From an uncultured Succinivibrio sp. (GTDB lineage Bacteria > Pseudomonadota > Gammaproteobacteria > Enterobacterales > Succinivibrionaceae), in assembly GCA_902772715.1 (NCBI GenBank), contig CACYBT010000270.1, positions 1-12,912 on the forward strand: DNA of 12,912 bases, given 5' to 3'. Within the stretch, counting starts at the first letter, position 1. Every line of letters begins with the position of its first letter. The notes under the pieces are model-generated. The model made no database searches. It worked only from the letters and a program-made list of their open reading frames with translations, and had not been told where the DNA came from. This document shows, in pieces, positions 12,816-12,912 of this stretch. The translations under genes and the position numbers were made by a program.

Positions 12816-12835
12816 TTTGCATATGTTTGCATATG
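12816..12835 (+). repeat. Tandem 10-bp repeat in a promoter
   Basis: Two perfect, adjacent copies of TTTGCATATG fill 12816-12825 and 12826-12835. Each contains the palindrome CATATG. They cover the -35 box and most of the spacer of the promoter below, one helical turn apart, so they could be an operator bound cooperatively on one face of the DNA. Confidence 0.7.
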
Positions 12836-12844
12836 TGTTATACT
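12817..12844 (+). promoter_or_regulatory. Promoter of the truncated right-end gene
   Basis: TTGCAT (12817-12822), a 16-nt spacer and TATACT (12839-12844), with an extended -10 TGT just before it, make one of the strongest promoter matches in the window. The start near 12851 gives a leader of about 26 nt before ATG 12877. Confidence 0.65.
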
Positions 12845-12876
12845 ATACCTAATTTATAGGGGTTAGGGAGACTTTT

Positions 12877-12912
12877 ATGCGTTACTTGGTGAAAAAGAAA
12901 AACAATAATGGC
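12877..12912 (+). CDS. Start of a gene cut by the window edge
   Basis: Only 12 codons are present: MRYLVKKKNNNG. GGGAG (12866-12870) precedes ATG 12877 by 6 nt, and a strong promoter lies upstream, so this is a real start. The short basic opening resembles the N-terminus of some IS-type transposases, but that is a loose impression. Nothing firm can be said about function. Confidence 0.55.
   Translation, partial: MRYLVKKKNNNG

Noticed and set aside
1..12912. CRISPR array, prophage, complete insertion sequence or toxin-antitoxin pair
   Set aside because: No regularly spaced repeats, integrase, phage structural gene, full transposase or recognisable toxin/antitoxin family was seen on either strand.

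Overview
The window looks like the chromosome of an AT-rich gammaproteobacterium. ThrRS, IF3, L35, L20, RNase E and RluC all closely resemble their Escherichia coli counterparts, and two arrangements are typical of Gammaproteobacteria: thrS-infC-rpmI-rplT, and rne divergent from rluC. The low G+C content and codon use would suit a gut anaerobe of the Aeromonadales/Succinivibrionaceae type, but that placement is inference.

Layout. Positions 4-81 hold a tRNA-Val(GAC) on the minus strand with its own promoter. Positions 193-3619 form a plus-strand translation operon: thrS with a structured leader, infC starting at a rare AUA codon, rpmI and rplT, closed by a terminator. The pheS/pheT genes that follow rplT in E. 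coli are absent. A long minus-strand block follows, read from right to left. It consists of rne with a leader of about 375 nt, a terminator, then a two-gene unit encoding a CBS/DUF294 nucleotidyltransferase-like protein and a DEDDh exonuclease. rluC and a HAD phosphatase are transcribed divergently from rne. A minus-strand gene at 11283-11981 encodes a secreted protein of unknown family.

The last ~900 bases (11982-12876) hold no confident gene. They contain regulatory elements, a chain of three weak small ORFs, two hairpin terminators and a strong promoter with a tandem 10-bp repeat. That promoter precedes a gene truncated by the window edge.

How the genes work together. Most of the window serves RNA and translation: a tRNA, an aminoacyl-tRNA synthetase, an initiation factor, two 50S proteins, the main mRNA-decay endonuclease and a 23S rRNA pseudouridine synthase. 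Several appear to be self-regulated at the RNA level: thrS by tRNA-like hairpins, infC by its start codon, rpmI/rplT by a leader, and rne by a long folded 5' UTR.

I see no defence system, CRISPR array, prophage or complete mobile element. The least expected observations are a duplicated 27-residue motif at the C-terminus of RNase E, and a hairpin lying between the Shine-Dalgarno sequence and the start codon of the unknown secreted protein.
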